A DNA stretch of 12,556 bases, taken from NCBI GenBank assembly GCA_041402125.1, contig JAWKSY010000034.1, positions 1 through 12,556 on the forward strand. The letters are read 5' to 3'. The position numbers and the translations under genes are program-made. The notes under the pieces are model-generated. The model saw nothing but the letters and a program-made list of their open reading frames with translations. It searched no databases and was not told the origin of the DNA. Below are positions 1-6,265 of this stretch, piece after piece. Position 1 is the stretch's first letter; each line of letters begins with the position of its first letter. The stretch is from JAWKSY01 sp041402125. Its GTDB lineage: Bacteria > Planctomycetota > GCA-002687715 > DRQF01.

Positions 1-164
1 ACCCGAAGCTGACGGCCAAGATCTACTCGCACGTCACCGCCCATGACCTGCGGCCGGCGATCGATCGGCTCAAACTCGGTGGCGGAGACACGGTGGAAGA
101 TCGCCGAGCGCTCTACGCGCCTCAGGCAATCCTCCGGTGGCTGCAACGCCGGCTCACCGCCTGA
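1..164 (+). CDS. Tyrosine recombinase (phage-integrase family), C-terminal fragment
   Basis: Only the last 53 complete codons lie in the window, read in frame from base 3 to a TGA at 162-164; the gene continues to the left. The peptide opens PKLTAKIYSHVTAHDLRPAI, the typical end of the catalytic domain of tyrosine recombinases, where the Tyr in 'K-I-Y-x-H' (codon 24-26) is the nucleophile that forms the covalent 3'-phosphotyrosyl bond with DNA. The other catalytic residues (Arg, Lys, His/Arg) would lie upstream, outside the window. About 45 residues follow the Tyr, ending in a basic helix (LRWLQRRLTA). The gene ends about 250 bases from the 3' end of a tRNA gene, which suggests the integrase of an integrated element rather than a housekeeping XerC/D, but the missing N-terminal part prevents a firm assignment. 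Confidence 0.82.
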   Translation, partial: PKLTAKIYSHVTAHDLRPAIDRLKLGGGDTVEDRRALYAPQAILRWLQRRLTA

Positions 165-276
165 ACCGCCGGGCCTGAAGCCAAGAGGAGCCGGGGATGA
201 CCCACACTTCGCCCCAGCTTCTCTTTTACCTCGGCGGGACGAATCGCGACCTATCTGTCGGCCCTTCGGCGTACGC

Positions 277-308
277 AAGCGACGCCCCGGGACGCACTCG
301 CGTCGCTT
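277..308. repeat. Inverted repeat between recombinase and tRNA
   Basis: AAGCGACGC at 277-285 is matched by its exact complement GCGTCGCTT at 300-308, with a 14-base spacer. It lies in the non-coding 165-414 stretch. It could be a hairpin ending recombinase transcription (no T-run follows) or a protein-binding site. No gene is convincing elsewhere in 165-414. Confidence 0.4.
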
Positions 309-374
309 CGAGAACGACGACTTGGCAGCAATCTGGCATCAGGCGCGAGTGAGGTGCCTGGAGGCGAAGAGAGG

Positions 375-397
375 CGCGGCCGCAAACCGTGGCCGCG
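375..397 (-). terminator. GC hairpin just downstream of the tRNA gene
   Basis: CGCGGCC (375-381) and GGCCGCG (391-397) form a perfect 7-bp stem around a 9-base loop. It starts 17 bases beyond the tRNA 3' end on the tRNA's strand and is followed there by a CT-rich, weakly T-rich stretch. It could terminate tRNA transcription. The T-tract is poor, so this is tentative. Confidence 0.3.
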
Positions 398-414
398 TCA
401 TCTCCTGCGTGAAG

Positions 415-488
415 TGGGCCCTGTTGGACTCGAACCAACGACCAGGAGATTATGAGTCTCTTGCTCTAACCGACTGAGCTAAGGGCCC
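415..488 (-). tRNA. tRNA with CAT anticodon (tRNA-Ile2 or elongator tRNA-Met)
   Basis: The complement strand folds as a complete 74-nt cloverleaf. The acceptor stem GGGCCCT pairs perfectly with AGGGCCC and the discriminator is A. The D arm is GCTC/GAGC, the anticodon loop is CTCATAA with anticodon CAT, the T stem GTTGG/CCAAC is perfect and the T loop is TTCGAGT. The top pair of the anticodon stem is an A-C mismatch. CCA is not encoded (CTT follows). The body resembles E. coli ileX (CCCUUAGCUCAG, CUCAUAAUC, C4-G69 and C5-G68 pairs) more than the E. coli elongator metT, so it may be the lysidine-modified isoleucine tRNA reading AUA; Met cannot be excluded. A weak -10-like TACTCT lies at 498-503 on the same strand. 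The 3' end faces the recombinase fragment, so this gene is the likely attachment site of the element to the left. Confidence 0.93.
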
Positions 489-548
489 GGGAGGGGAAGA
501 GTAGCGTGAGCGTGCGGGGCGGGGAAGGTGCCGCGGGGCCGGGCGGGG

Positions 549-554
549 TATGAT
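549..554 (+). promoter_or_regulatory. -10 element TATGAT placed for a leaderless transcript
   Basis: TATGAT matches the sigma70 -10 consensus at 5 of 6 positions and ends six bases before the ATG at 561. Transcription would therefore start at or next to the A of the start codon. No good -35 hexamer is visible at 16-18 bases upstream, and no Shine-Dalgarno sequence lies before the ATG. Both fit a leaderless mRNA, but the evidence is positional only. Confidence 0.42.
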
Positions 555-560
555 CGCGGC

Positions 561-2423
561 ATGGATGCGAAGGAAGTGGTGTTCAACAACCTCGTCTGCG
601 TGGCGCGCGCGGATGGGGAGACGGAAGGGGCGGAGCTCGAGCTGATCGAGCGGTACCGCGAGGCGCTGAAGCTGGATGGAAGGCGCGCGAAGGAGATCCT
701 TCGGTCGCCGGAGTCGCGGCTGAGGTGGCCCGAGGGCGAGGGGACGGGCGGGGAGAGCCTGGCCCATCTGCAGATGCTGGTGCGGGTCGCGGCGGCGGAC
801 GGGATCGTCTGCGGGCGGGAACGGAAGCTGATCGAGCGGGTCGCGGAGTCGCTCGGCGTGGGCGAGCTGCAGATCGCCGAGATGATCGTGGCCAGCTCGG
901 GGCAGGCCGGGACGCGGCGGCGGCTGCGGACGGCGAAGATCGTGGGGATCTCTGTCGCGGTGGTGGCGGTCGGGCTCGCGTTCTGGGCCGCGGGCGAGGG
1001 GCGCAAGGAGGCGAAGCGGTCCGAGGAGCGGATGGCGGGGCTGCTCGAGGACGTGAAGGTCGGGATGGGCGCCGACGCGCGGGAGCGGGCGCGGGAGGCG
1101 GCGCAGAAGATCGACGAGGCGGAACGGCGCTGGGTCGAGACCGAGAACGCGATGCGGCAGCGGCTGGAGTCGCTGCAGGGCGCGAACGCCGAGGCCGAAG
1201 GGTCGGAGATGGCCCGCATCCGGGCCGAACTCGAGAAGCTGAACGAACGGGCGGGGGAGGACGCCGAGACGGCGGCCGAGATCCGGCGGCTGCGCGAGCA
1301 GCTCGAGAGCCGGCAGCGCGAGGAGCGGGCGCGCGCGGAGACGCGCGACGAGATCCAGAGGTTGCGCGAGGACCTGGCGCGGCTCGGGAACGTCAACCGG
1401 TCGTTCCAGGAGGCGATCCGGACCTACGGTCAGAGCGTCGTGATCCTCTCGGTGCAGTACCGGCTGGTGCGCAACGGGCGGGAGAACCGGCGCTCGTCGT
1501 CCGGGACCGGCTTCTTCGTCACGCCCGACGGCTATCTGATCACGAACAAACACGTCGTCGAGAACTGGAAGTTCTCGGCCGACGATCGGCGTCTGCTGGA
1601 CGAGGGCTGGGTCCTCGACGAGGCGTCCTACGCGGTGACGGCCTGGACGGCCGGCAGCGAGGTGCTGGACGAGAGGCACTACCTCCGCTTCGACACCGGA
1701 TTCGGGACCCGCGACGGGGCGCTGCGCGTCTACCTCGTCGCGCCGGACCGCTGGGAGGAGCGAAGCGCCCAGGACGAGAGCGGCCGCTACGTCCGGGGGA
1801 ACTTCCATGCGCTGGACGAGCGCGATCTCGCGGTGCTGAAGGTCGAGCTGCCGGCGCCGGTGCGCGCCCTGCCGCTGCGGACAGAGGAGGCCGGCATCGC
1901 CCAGCTCGATCCGGTGATGGTGCTCGGCTTCCCGCGGGGCTTCAGTCTCCTCGAGGGCAACACCGCGAACACCTCCCCGTCGCTGGGGGAGGTGCGGAAG
2001 GTCGAGAAGAGCATCTTCGTCACCGCGCCGATCGTGCCCGGCAACTCGGGCGGGCCGATCCTGGATTCCGGCGGGCGCGTCATCGCGGTCGCCTCGAAGA
2101 TCATCAGCGGGACGGCCACGCTGGGGGCGGGGATCCCGATCCGCCACGCGATGGGGCTGTTGCCGAAGGGCGAGGCGCTCCGGGCCTCGGCGGAGAAGGC
2201 CTTCGCCGACGGCCAGTGGCGGGCGGCGCGGGACTTCGGTTGCCTGGCCCGGCAGCGGGATCCCGCGCTCGGGCCGGCAGTCGAGGTGCTGGAGGCGCGG
2301 CTGGCGGCCCAGCGCGCGAAGGAGATGGAGCGGGTCCGTATCCTCGTCGAGGAGGGCAAGTCCGAGGATGCGAGCGACTTGCGCGCCTGGGTCGAGCGCA
2401 GCTTCGGGCCGGAGGGCCGCTGA
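561..2423 (+). CDS. Membrane-anchored serine protease with TerB-like N-terminus and coiled coil
   Basis: The 620-residue protein has four parts. Residues 1-115 are helical with two TerB-like signatures (ARADGETEGAELELIERY near 15-32; AAADGIVCGRERKLIERV near 77-94). A single membrane helix at about 125-145 follows basic RRLRTAK, implying a cytoplasmic N-terminus. Residues 146-280 are charged, heptad-like coiled coil. Residues 290-535 are a trypsin-fold protease with His331 (ITNKHVVE), Asp422 (ERDLAVLKV) and Ser496 (GNSGGPI), predicted periplasmic. A TPR-like helical tail (540-620) replaces the PDZ domain usual in Deg/HtrA proteases. About 90 residues separate His and Asp, an unusually long insert. 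The ATG at 561 was chosen over an upstream GTG at 528 because the TerB-like region begins there. The substrate is unknown; envelope quality control or regulated cleavage is an inference. It is divergent from the tRNA and 115 bases upstream of panD. Confidence 0.9.
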   Translation: MDAKEVVFNNLVCVARADGETEGAELELIERYREALKLDGRRAKEILRSPESRLRWPEGEGTGGESLAHLQMLVRVAAADGIVCGRERKLIERVAESLGVGELQIAEMIVASSGQAGTRRRLRTAKIVGISVAVVAVGLAFWAAGEGRKEAKRSEERMAGLLEDVKVGMGADARERAREAAQKIDEAERRWVETENAMRQRLESLQGANAEAEGSEMARIRAELEKLNERAGEDAETAAEIRRLREQLESRQREERARAETRDEIQRLREDLARLGNVNRSFQEAIRTYGQSVVILSVQYRLVRNGRENRRSSSGTGFFVTPDGYLITNKHVVENWKFSADDRRLLDEGWVLDEASYAVTAWTAGSEVLDERHYLRFDTGFGTRDGALRVYLVAPDRWEERSAQDESGRYVRGNFHALDERDLAVLKVELPAPVRALPLRTEEAGIAQLDPVMVLGFPRGFSLLEGNTANTSPSLGEVRKVEKSIFVTAPIVPGNSGGPILDSGGRVIAVASKIISGTATLGAGIPIRHAMGLLPKGEALRASAEKAFADGQWRAARDFGCLARQRDPALGPAVEVLEARLAAQRAKEMERVRILVEEGKSEDASDLRAWVERSFGPEGR

Positions 2424-2435
2424 GACGCGGCGCGG

Positions 2436-2472
2436 AAGGAGGGGAAATTCCCCTAGTCGGGGCCCCCTTTTT
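2436..2472 (+). terminator. Candidate intrinsic terminator after the protease gene
   Basis: Thirteen bases after the protease stop, AAGGAGGGG (2436-2444) can pair with CCCCCTTTT and the T-run (2464-2472, two G-T wobbles). An inner CCCC/GGGG hairpin (2450-2453 with 2459-2462) forms around TAGTC, and the structure ends in five Ts. A competing palindrome, AGGGGAAATTCCCCT (2440-2454), overlaps it and could instead be a protein-binding site. Position and T-run support a terminator. Confidence 0.5.
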
Positions 2473-2499
2473 GGTGGCGCGCTCCGGGCTGCGTATCAT
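2471..2499 (+). promoter_or_regulatory. Candidate sigma70 promoter of panD
   Basis: TTGGTG (2471-2476) and TATCAT (2494-2499) are separated by exactly 17 bases. The -10 matches the consensus at 5 of 6 positions and the -35 at 3 of 6. The predicted start near 2506 leaves a leader of about 33 bases before the panD ATG. The -35 overlaps the T-run of the preceding candidate terminator, so one transcript would end where the next begins. Confidence 0.42.
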
Positions 2500-2538
2500 G
2501 CCTCGTAGCCGTCGTTCTCGAGCCCTTCGGAGGTCGGA

Positions 2539-2940
2539 ATGCTCAGGAAGCTGATGCGAGGAAAGATCCACCGCGCCGTGATCACCCAGTGTGATCCGGA
2601 CTACGTGGGGTCCATCACCATCGACGCCGAGCTCCTCGCGGCGACGGGCATCCGGCCCAACGAGGCCGTGCACGTCCTCGACATCGACAACGCCGTGCGC
2701 TTCGAGACCTACGTCATCCTCGGCGAGCCGGGCTCGGGCATCATCGGCGTGACCGGCGCCGCGGCGAAGCTGGTCGAGACCGGCCACCGGGTCATCATCA
2801 TCGCCTACGGGCTCCTGACCGAGGCGGAGATCGACGACCACGTCGCGAAGGTCGTCGTCTGCGACGAGGACAACCGGATCGAGCAGCGCCTGGACTACGC
2901 GAGCCGCCTGCCCAGCCTGGACGAGGTCCACCCCGGCTGA
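2539..2940 (+). CDS. panD: Aspartate 1-decarboxylase (pyruvoyl enzyme)
   Basis: The 133-residue protein matches PanD along its length (usual size 115-140). PanD decarboxylates L-aspartate to beta-alanine, which is joined to pantoate to make pantothenate for coenzyme A; it is a cytoplasmic tetramer. The proenzyme cleaves itself between Gly24 and Ser25, and Ser25 becomes the catalytic pyruvoyl group. The site is present at the standard position (YVGSITID, Gly24-Ser25), as are the preceding GKIHRAVIT strand (8-16), the NEAVHVLDIDN segment (about 40-50) and GVTGAAA (75-81). The ATG start is supported by GGAGG at 2529-2533, five bases upstream. No panB, panC or panE is adjacent, so the gene stands alone behind its own candidate promoter. 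Its last 46 bases overlap, tail to tail, the 3' end of the histidine kinase gene on the other strand. Confidence 0.96.
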   Translation: MLRKLMRGKIHRAVITQCDPDYVGSITIDAELLAATGIRPNEAVHVLDIDNAVRFETYVILGEPGSGIIGVTGAAAKLVETGHRVIIIAYGLLTEAEIDDHVAKVVVCDEDNRIEQRLDYASRLPSLDEVHPG

Positions 2941-4817
2941 TCGAACCTTCGACCCCGGAAGACGAGCGTGCCGCCGGCCTCGCCGAGCGGCGCTTTCGCG
3001 TCAGGCCGTCCGGGTCTCAGGAAGGCGGAGGTCGTCGAGAAGCGCTCGACGATCTGGGCGAGCGCGGCGCGGTTGATGGGCTTCGAGAGGAACTCGTTGC
3101 AGCCCGCCTCGAGGCAGCGTTCACGGTCGCCCGCCATGGCGTGCGCGGTGAGGGCGACGATGGGCGTGTCCACGCCCTGCTCGCGCAGGCGTCGCGTCGC
3201 CTCGTAGCCGTCCAGGATCGGCATCTGCATGTCCATGAAGACGATGTGGAAGGGGCGTCCGTTCTCGTTCGCCTCGAGGAGGCGCGCGATGCCGGCGTCG
3301 CCGTCGTCGGCCACCGTCACGTCGGCGCCGAGCTTCTTCAGGAGCAGCGTGATCAGGATCTGGTTGTCGCGCGAGTCCTCGACGACGAGGACGCGCAGGC
3401 CCTCGGGGTCCGTGCTGGTGGTCGGACCCTCGGCGCCCGACTCGAGGCCGCTGCGCGAGCCCGCGCAGACCGCGCCCGCGATCTCGAGCGCGAACTCCGA
3501 GCCCTCGCCGAGCCGGCTCTGGCAGTCGAGCGAACCGCCCAGGAGCTCGGCGAGCTGGCGCGAGATGGCGAGGCCGAGACCCGTGCCGCCGAAGCGGCGC
3601 GTGACCGAGCTGTCCGCCTGCATGAAGGGCTCGAAGACGTGGAGCTGCGCGTCCTCGCTCATCCCGATGCCGGTGTCCTTCACGCGGATGCGGACCCGCG
3701 CGCGGTCGGAGTCCTCGTCGACGACGGCGTCCGCGTGCACGAGCACCTCGCCCGAGGTCGTGAACTTGATCGCGTTGCCGATGAGGTTGGCGAGGATCTG
3801 GCGGAGGCGGGTCGGGTCGGACTCGACCAGCTTCGGGACGGAGTCCTCGACGGTGACCTCGAAGCCGAGGCTCTTGGAGGCGGCGCGGGGGGCCATCACC
3901 TCCTCGACGTCCTTCAGGATGTCGCGGATCGAGACGGGGATCTGCTCCACCGTCATGCGCCCGGCCTGGATCTTCGAGAGATCGAGGATGTCGTTCACGA
4001 TCAGGAGCAGGTGACGGCCGTTGCGGCGGACGGTGTCGAGGGCGCGACGACGACGCTCCGGGGGAAGCGACTCGTCGTCGATCATGTCGGTGAAGCCGAG
4101 GATCGCGGTCAGCGGCGTCCGGATCTCGTGGCTCATGTTCGCGAGGAAGCGGTTCTTGACCTGGTCGATCGACTCCAGCTCCTCGTTGCGGCGGGCGAGT
4201 TCGTCGCGCTGGCCGGAGAGGTCGCGCCGGACGTGCTCGAGGAGGACGCCGATCTCACCGAGGTCCTTGCCGTCGATGGAGCTCGCGAAGCCCGAGCCCT
4301 GCAGCCGTCGCATCTCGTCCCGCAGCCGGCGCGCGAGGCGCCGCTCGCGGCCCCGACGGAGGTAGGACAGGAAGGTCACGACGAAGATGGCGAGGGCGAG
4401 GATCGTCAGGATCCCCACCGCGAGCCGCTGGTTCGCGCGCTCCCGGAAGGGGCGGGGATCCATGGCCAGGGTGTAGGTCCGACCGTCCGCGACGCGCTCG
4501 AATCGGTGGTGGGCGTCGGCCTTCCAGTTCCCGAAGGTGCGGGTGGGCTCGCCGGCCGAGCCGACCTCGAGGCCCTCGGCGCCGGGGACCGCGTCGAGCA
4601 GGGCCTCGACCCGCTGCGGGTCCGTCGGCGGGGTGGGGGCGACGACGAGGGCGGCGAGGATGCCGCCCGCCGCCTCGGCCATCGCGTTCTCGGCGTCCGA
4701 GCGGTTGCGGAGGACCAGGACGGCGACGGCCGCCGCGGTGACGGCCACGATCACGAGGGCGCTCAACAGCCCTGGTGACTGCGGTTCCCGCGCCGACTCG
4801 ATTTCGCTTTCCTTCAC
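2895..4817 (-). CDS. Hybrid sensor histidine kinase with C-terminal receiver domain
   Basis: From the chosen GTG at 4817 the protein has 640 residues. Two membrane helices (about 15-36 and 131-153) flank a roughly 95-residue periplasmic sensor of no recognised family. A short HAMP-like/coiled linker leads to the dimerisation domain with phospho-acceptor His230 (FLANMSHEIRTPL). The ATPase domain shows the N box (NLIGNAIKF, about 344-352), G1 (DTGIGM, 381-386), the F box (VFEPFMQ) and G2 (GGTGLGL, 410-416). A receiver domain (474-590) has Glu480/Asp481, phospho-acceptor Asp529 (FMDMQMP), Thr557 and Lys579. All key residues are present, so it should be active. No HPt domain and no response regulator are nearby, so its phosphorelay partner lies elsewhere. 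The 4817 start has GGAG six bases upstream and a membrane helix soon after; an upstream GTG at 4949 would add a proline/glycine-rich stretch with no ribosome site. A roughly 45-residue tail after the receiver overlaps panD antisense. Confidence 0.93.
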   Translation of the reverse strand: MKESEIESAREPQSPGLLSALVIVAVTAAAVAVLVLRNRSDAENAMAEAAGGILAALVVAPTPPTDPQRVEALLDAVPGAEGLEVGSAGEPTRTFGNWKADAHHRFERVADGRTYTLAMDPRPFRERANQRLAVGILTILALAIFVVTFLSYLRRGRERRLARRLRDEMRRLQGSGFASSIDGKDLGEIGVLLEHVRRDLSGQRDELARRNEELESIDQVKNRFLANMSHEIRTPLTAILGFTDMIDDESLPPERRRRALDTVRRNGRHLLLIVNDILDLSKIQAGRMTVEQIPVSIRDILKDVEEVMAPRAASKSLGFEVTVEDSVPKLVESDPTRLRQILANLIGNAIKFTTSGEVLVHADAVVDEDSDRARVRIRVKDTGIGMSEDAQLHVFEPFMQADSSVTRRFGGTGLGLAISRQLAELLGGSLDCQSRLGEGSEFALEIAGAVCAGSRSGLESGAEGPTTSTDPEGLRVLVVEDSRDNQILITLLLKKLGADVTVADDGDAGIARLLEANENGRPFHIVFMDMQMPILDGYEATRRLREQGVDTPIVALTAHAMAGDRERCLEAGCNEFLSKPINRAALAQIVERFSTTSAFLRPGRPDAKAPLGEAGGTLVFRGRRFDQPGWTSSRLGRRLA

Positions 4818-4847
4818 GAAAGGCTCCGCTTCCGTGGGGCCTTGGCA

Positions 4848-4861
4848 CCTTCCCGGGAAGG
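4848..4861. promoter_or_regulatory. 14-bp perfect palindrome upstream of the kinase start
   Basis: CCTTCCCGGGAAGG is a perfect two-fold symmetric sequence lying 30 bases upstream of the kinase GTG. Its size and symmetry suit a dimeric regulator, or a structure in the kinase leader. The centre, CCCGGG, recurs in the other palindromes of this region. Confidence 0.4.
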
Positions 4862-4900
4862 GAGCGGTCGCGACCCCCGCTGTGTCGCCTCCGTTCCCGG

Positions 4901-4925
4901 TCGGTCCCGGGGAGCCCGGGACCGG
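4901..4925. repeat. 10-bp perfect hairpin with GAG loop
   Basis: CGGTCCCGGG (4902-4911) pairs exactly with CCCGGGACCG (4915-4924) around the 3-base loop GAG, with a further T-G pair outside. It lies within the predicted untranslated leader of the kinase mRNA, about 85 bases before the GTG, and contains the first copy of the 15-base direct repeat. It could slow or terminate transcription, or bind a protein. Confidence 0.5.
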
Positions 4926-4966
4926 GGTCGAGGCGGCGCCGCAAGTCACGAGCCGAAAGCGGGTTC

Positions 4967-4990
4967 AGGATCCGGGCGCGCCCGGGTCTT
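4967..4990. repeat. 24-base near-perfect palindrome
   Basis: The core CCGGGCGCGCCCGG (4972-4985) is a perfect 14-bp palindrome. Symmetry extends outward to 4967 and 4990 with only two positions that need G-T pairing. It lies between the candidate kinase promoter and the kinase start, in a suitable place for an operator or leader structure. Confidence 0.45.
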
Positions 4991-5033
4991 CCGCTCCGCG
5001 ACGAGGGCCCCCGCTCCTCATCGACCTGAGGAG

Positions 5034-5062
5034 ACTATTCATCTTCATCAAGGCGGTGTCAA
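5034..5062 (-). promoter_or_regulatory. Candidate sigma70 promoter of the histidine kinase gene
   Basis: On the complement strand a perfect -35, TTGACA (5057-5062), is followed 17 bases later by AATAGT (5034-5039), which matches the -10 consensus at 4 of 6 positions. The predicted start is near 5027, giving an untranslated leader of about 210 bases before the GTG at 4817. The short AT-richer patch around 5034-5050 stands out in the very GC-rich surroundings. Confidence 0.5.
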
Positions 5063-5156
5063 GCCGGCCGGGCCCCCACCCGAGGGGTCCCCCGGATCTC
5101 GGAGCGGGATGGTCCGATGCTGGTCTTCGGGGGAGGGCAAGGCTACGGTAGTCGCG

Positions 5157-5178
5157 CGGATCCCGGGACCGGGGTCCG
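5157..5178. repeat. 8-bp hairpin carrying second copy of the 15-base repeat
   Basis: Bases 5157-5164 pair with 5171-5178 (one T-G wobble) around the 6-base loop GGGACC. The element contains the second exact copy of CCCGGGACCGGGGTC, here on the desaturase side of the region, about 85 bases upstream of that gene's start. The paired copies on either side of the kinase promoter suggest a shared binding site, though chance recurrence in GC-rich DNA is possible. Confidence 0.4.
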
Positions 5179-5260
5179 GCCGGGGGTTGGGGAAGCGTTC
5201 GCCGAGCGGTCCTCCTCGTCCGTAGCCGGAAATACGCCACGACCAGGAGGCACGGGCCGA

Positions 5261-6178
<918 letters not shown>

Positions 6179-6191
6179 TCCCCTTGACCGT

Positions 6192-6221
6192 GACGCGTCG
6201 TCCCGCCGGGGGCGACGCGTC
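6192..6221. terminator. 13-bp hairpin between convergent genes
   Basis: Bases 6192-6204 pair with 6209-6221 without a gap (one T-G pair) around the tetraloop GCCG. The hairpin begins 13 bases after the desaturase stop and lies 44 bases from the stop of the convergent MFS gene. Neither side has a long T-run, but position and stability suit a shared two-way terminator. Confidence 0.62.
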
Positions 6222-6265
6222 CGGTCTCCCGACTCCCCCCATCCCGATCGCGTGAAGCGCCCCGT

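Larger units (their letters stand above)
4818..5260. other. 443-base divergent intergenic region rich in palindromes
   Basis: This stretch separates the kinase start (4817, -) from the desaturase start (5261, +). I see no credible gene in it: open frames here are proline/arginine/glycine-rich and lack ribosome sites. It holds a candidate kinase promoter (5034-5062) and at least four GC-rich inverted repeats listed separately, plus a weaker one: GGGCCCC at 5070-5076 pairs with GGGGTCC at 5084-5090 around a 7-base loop. An exact 15-base direct repeat, CCCGGGACCGGGGTC, occurs at 4915-4929 and 5162-5176. No convincing -10/-35 pair was found for the desaturase. Confidence 0.6.

Noticed and set aside
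43..477. Open frame on + running through the tRNA gene
   Set aside because: Its last residues are the well-known false translation of a tRNA gene (DSNQRPGDYESLALTD), and its start lies inside the recombinase frame.
450..2147. Long open frame on - opposite the protease gene
   Set aside because: Its product is Arg/Pro/Leu-rich low complexity without motifs, and it covers the tRNA start and a gene with complete catalytic motifs. It is a GC-bias shadow.
725..2554. 609-codon open frame on + in another frame of the protease gene
   Set aside because: Its product is Arg/Gly/Ala low complexity; the overlapping frame has the protease triad.
3141..4778. 545-codon open frame on + opposite the histidine kinase
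   Set aside because: It is rich in Val, Asp, Glu and Ala with no domain pattern; the opposite strand has every kinase and receiver motif.
4815..4949. Upstream GTG start at 4949 for the histidine kinase
   Set aside because: There is no Shine-Dalgarno, the added 44 residues are Pro/Gly/Thr-rich, and they would be encoded by the palindrome-rich leader; the GTG at 4817 has GGAG at good spacing.
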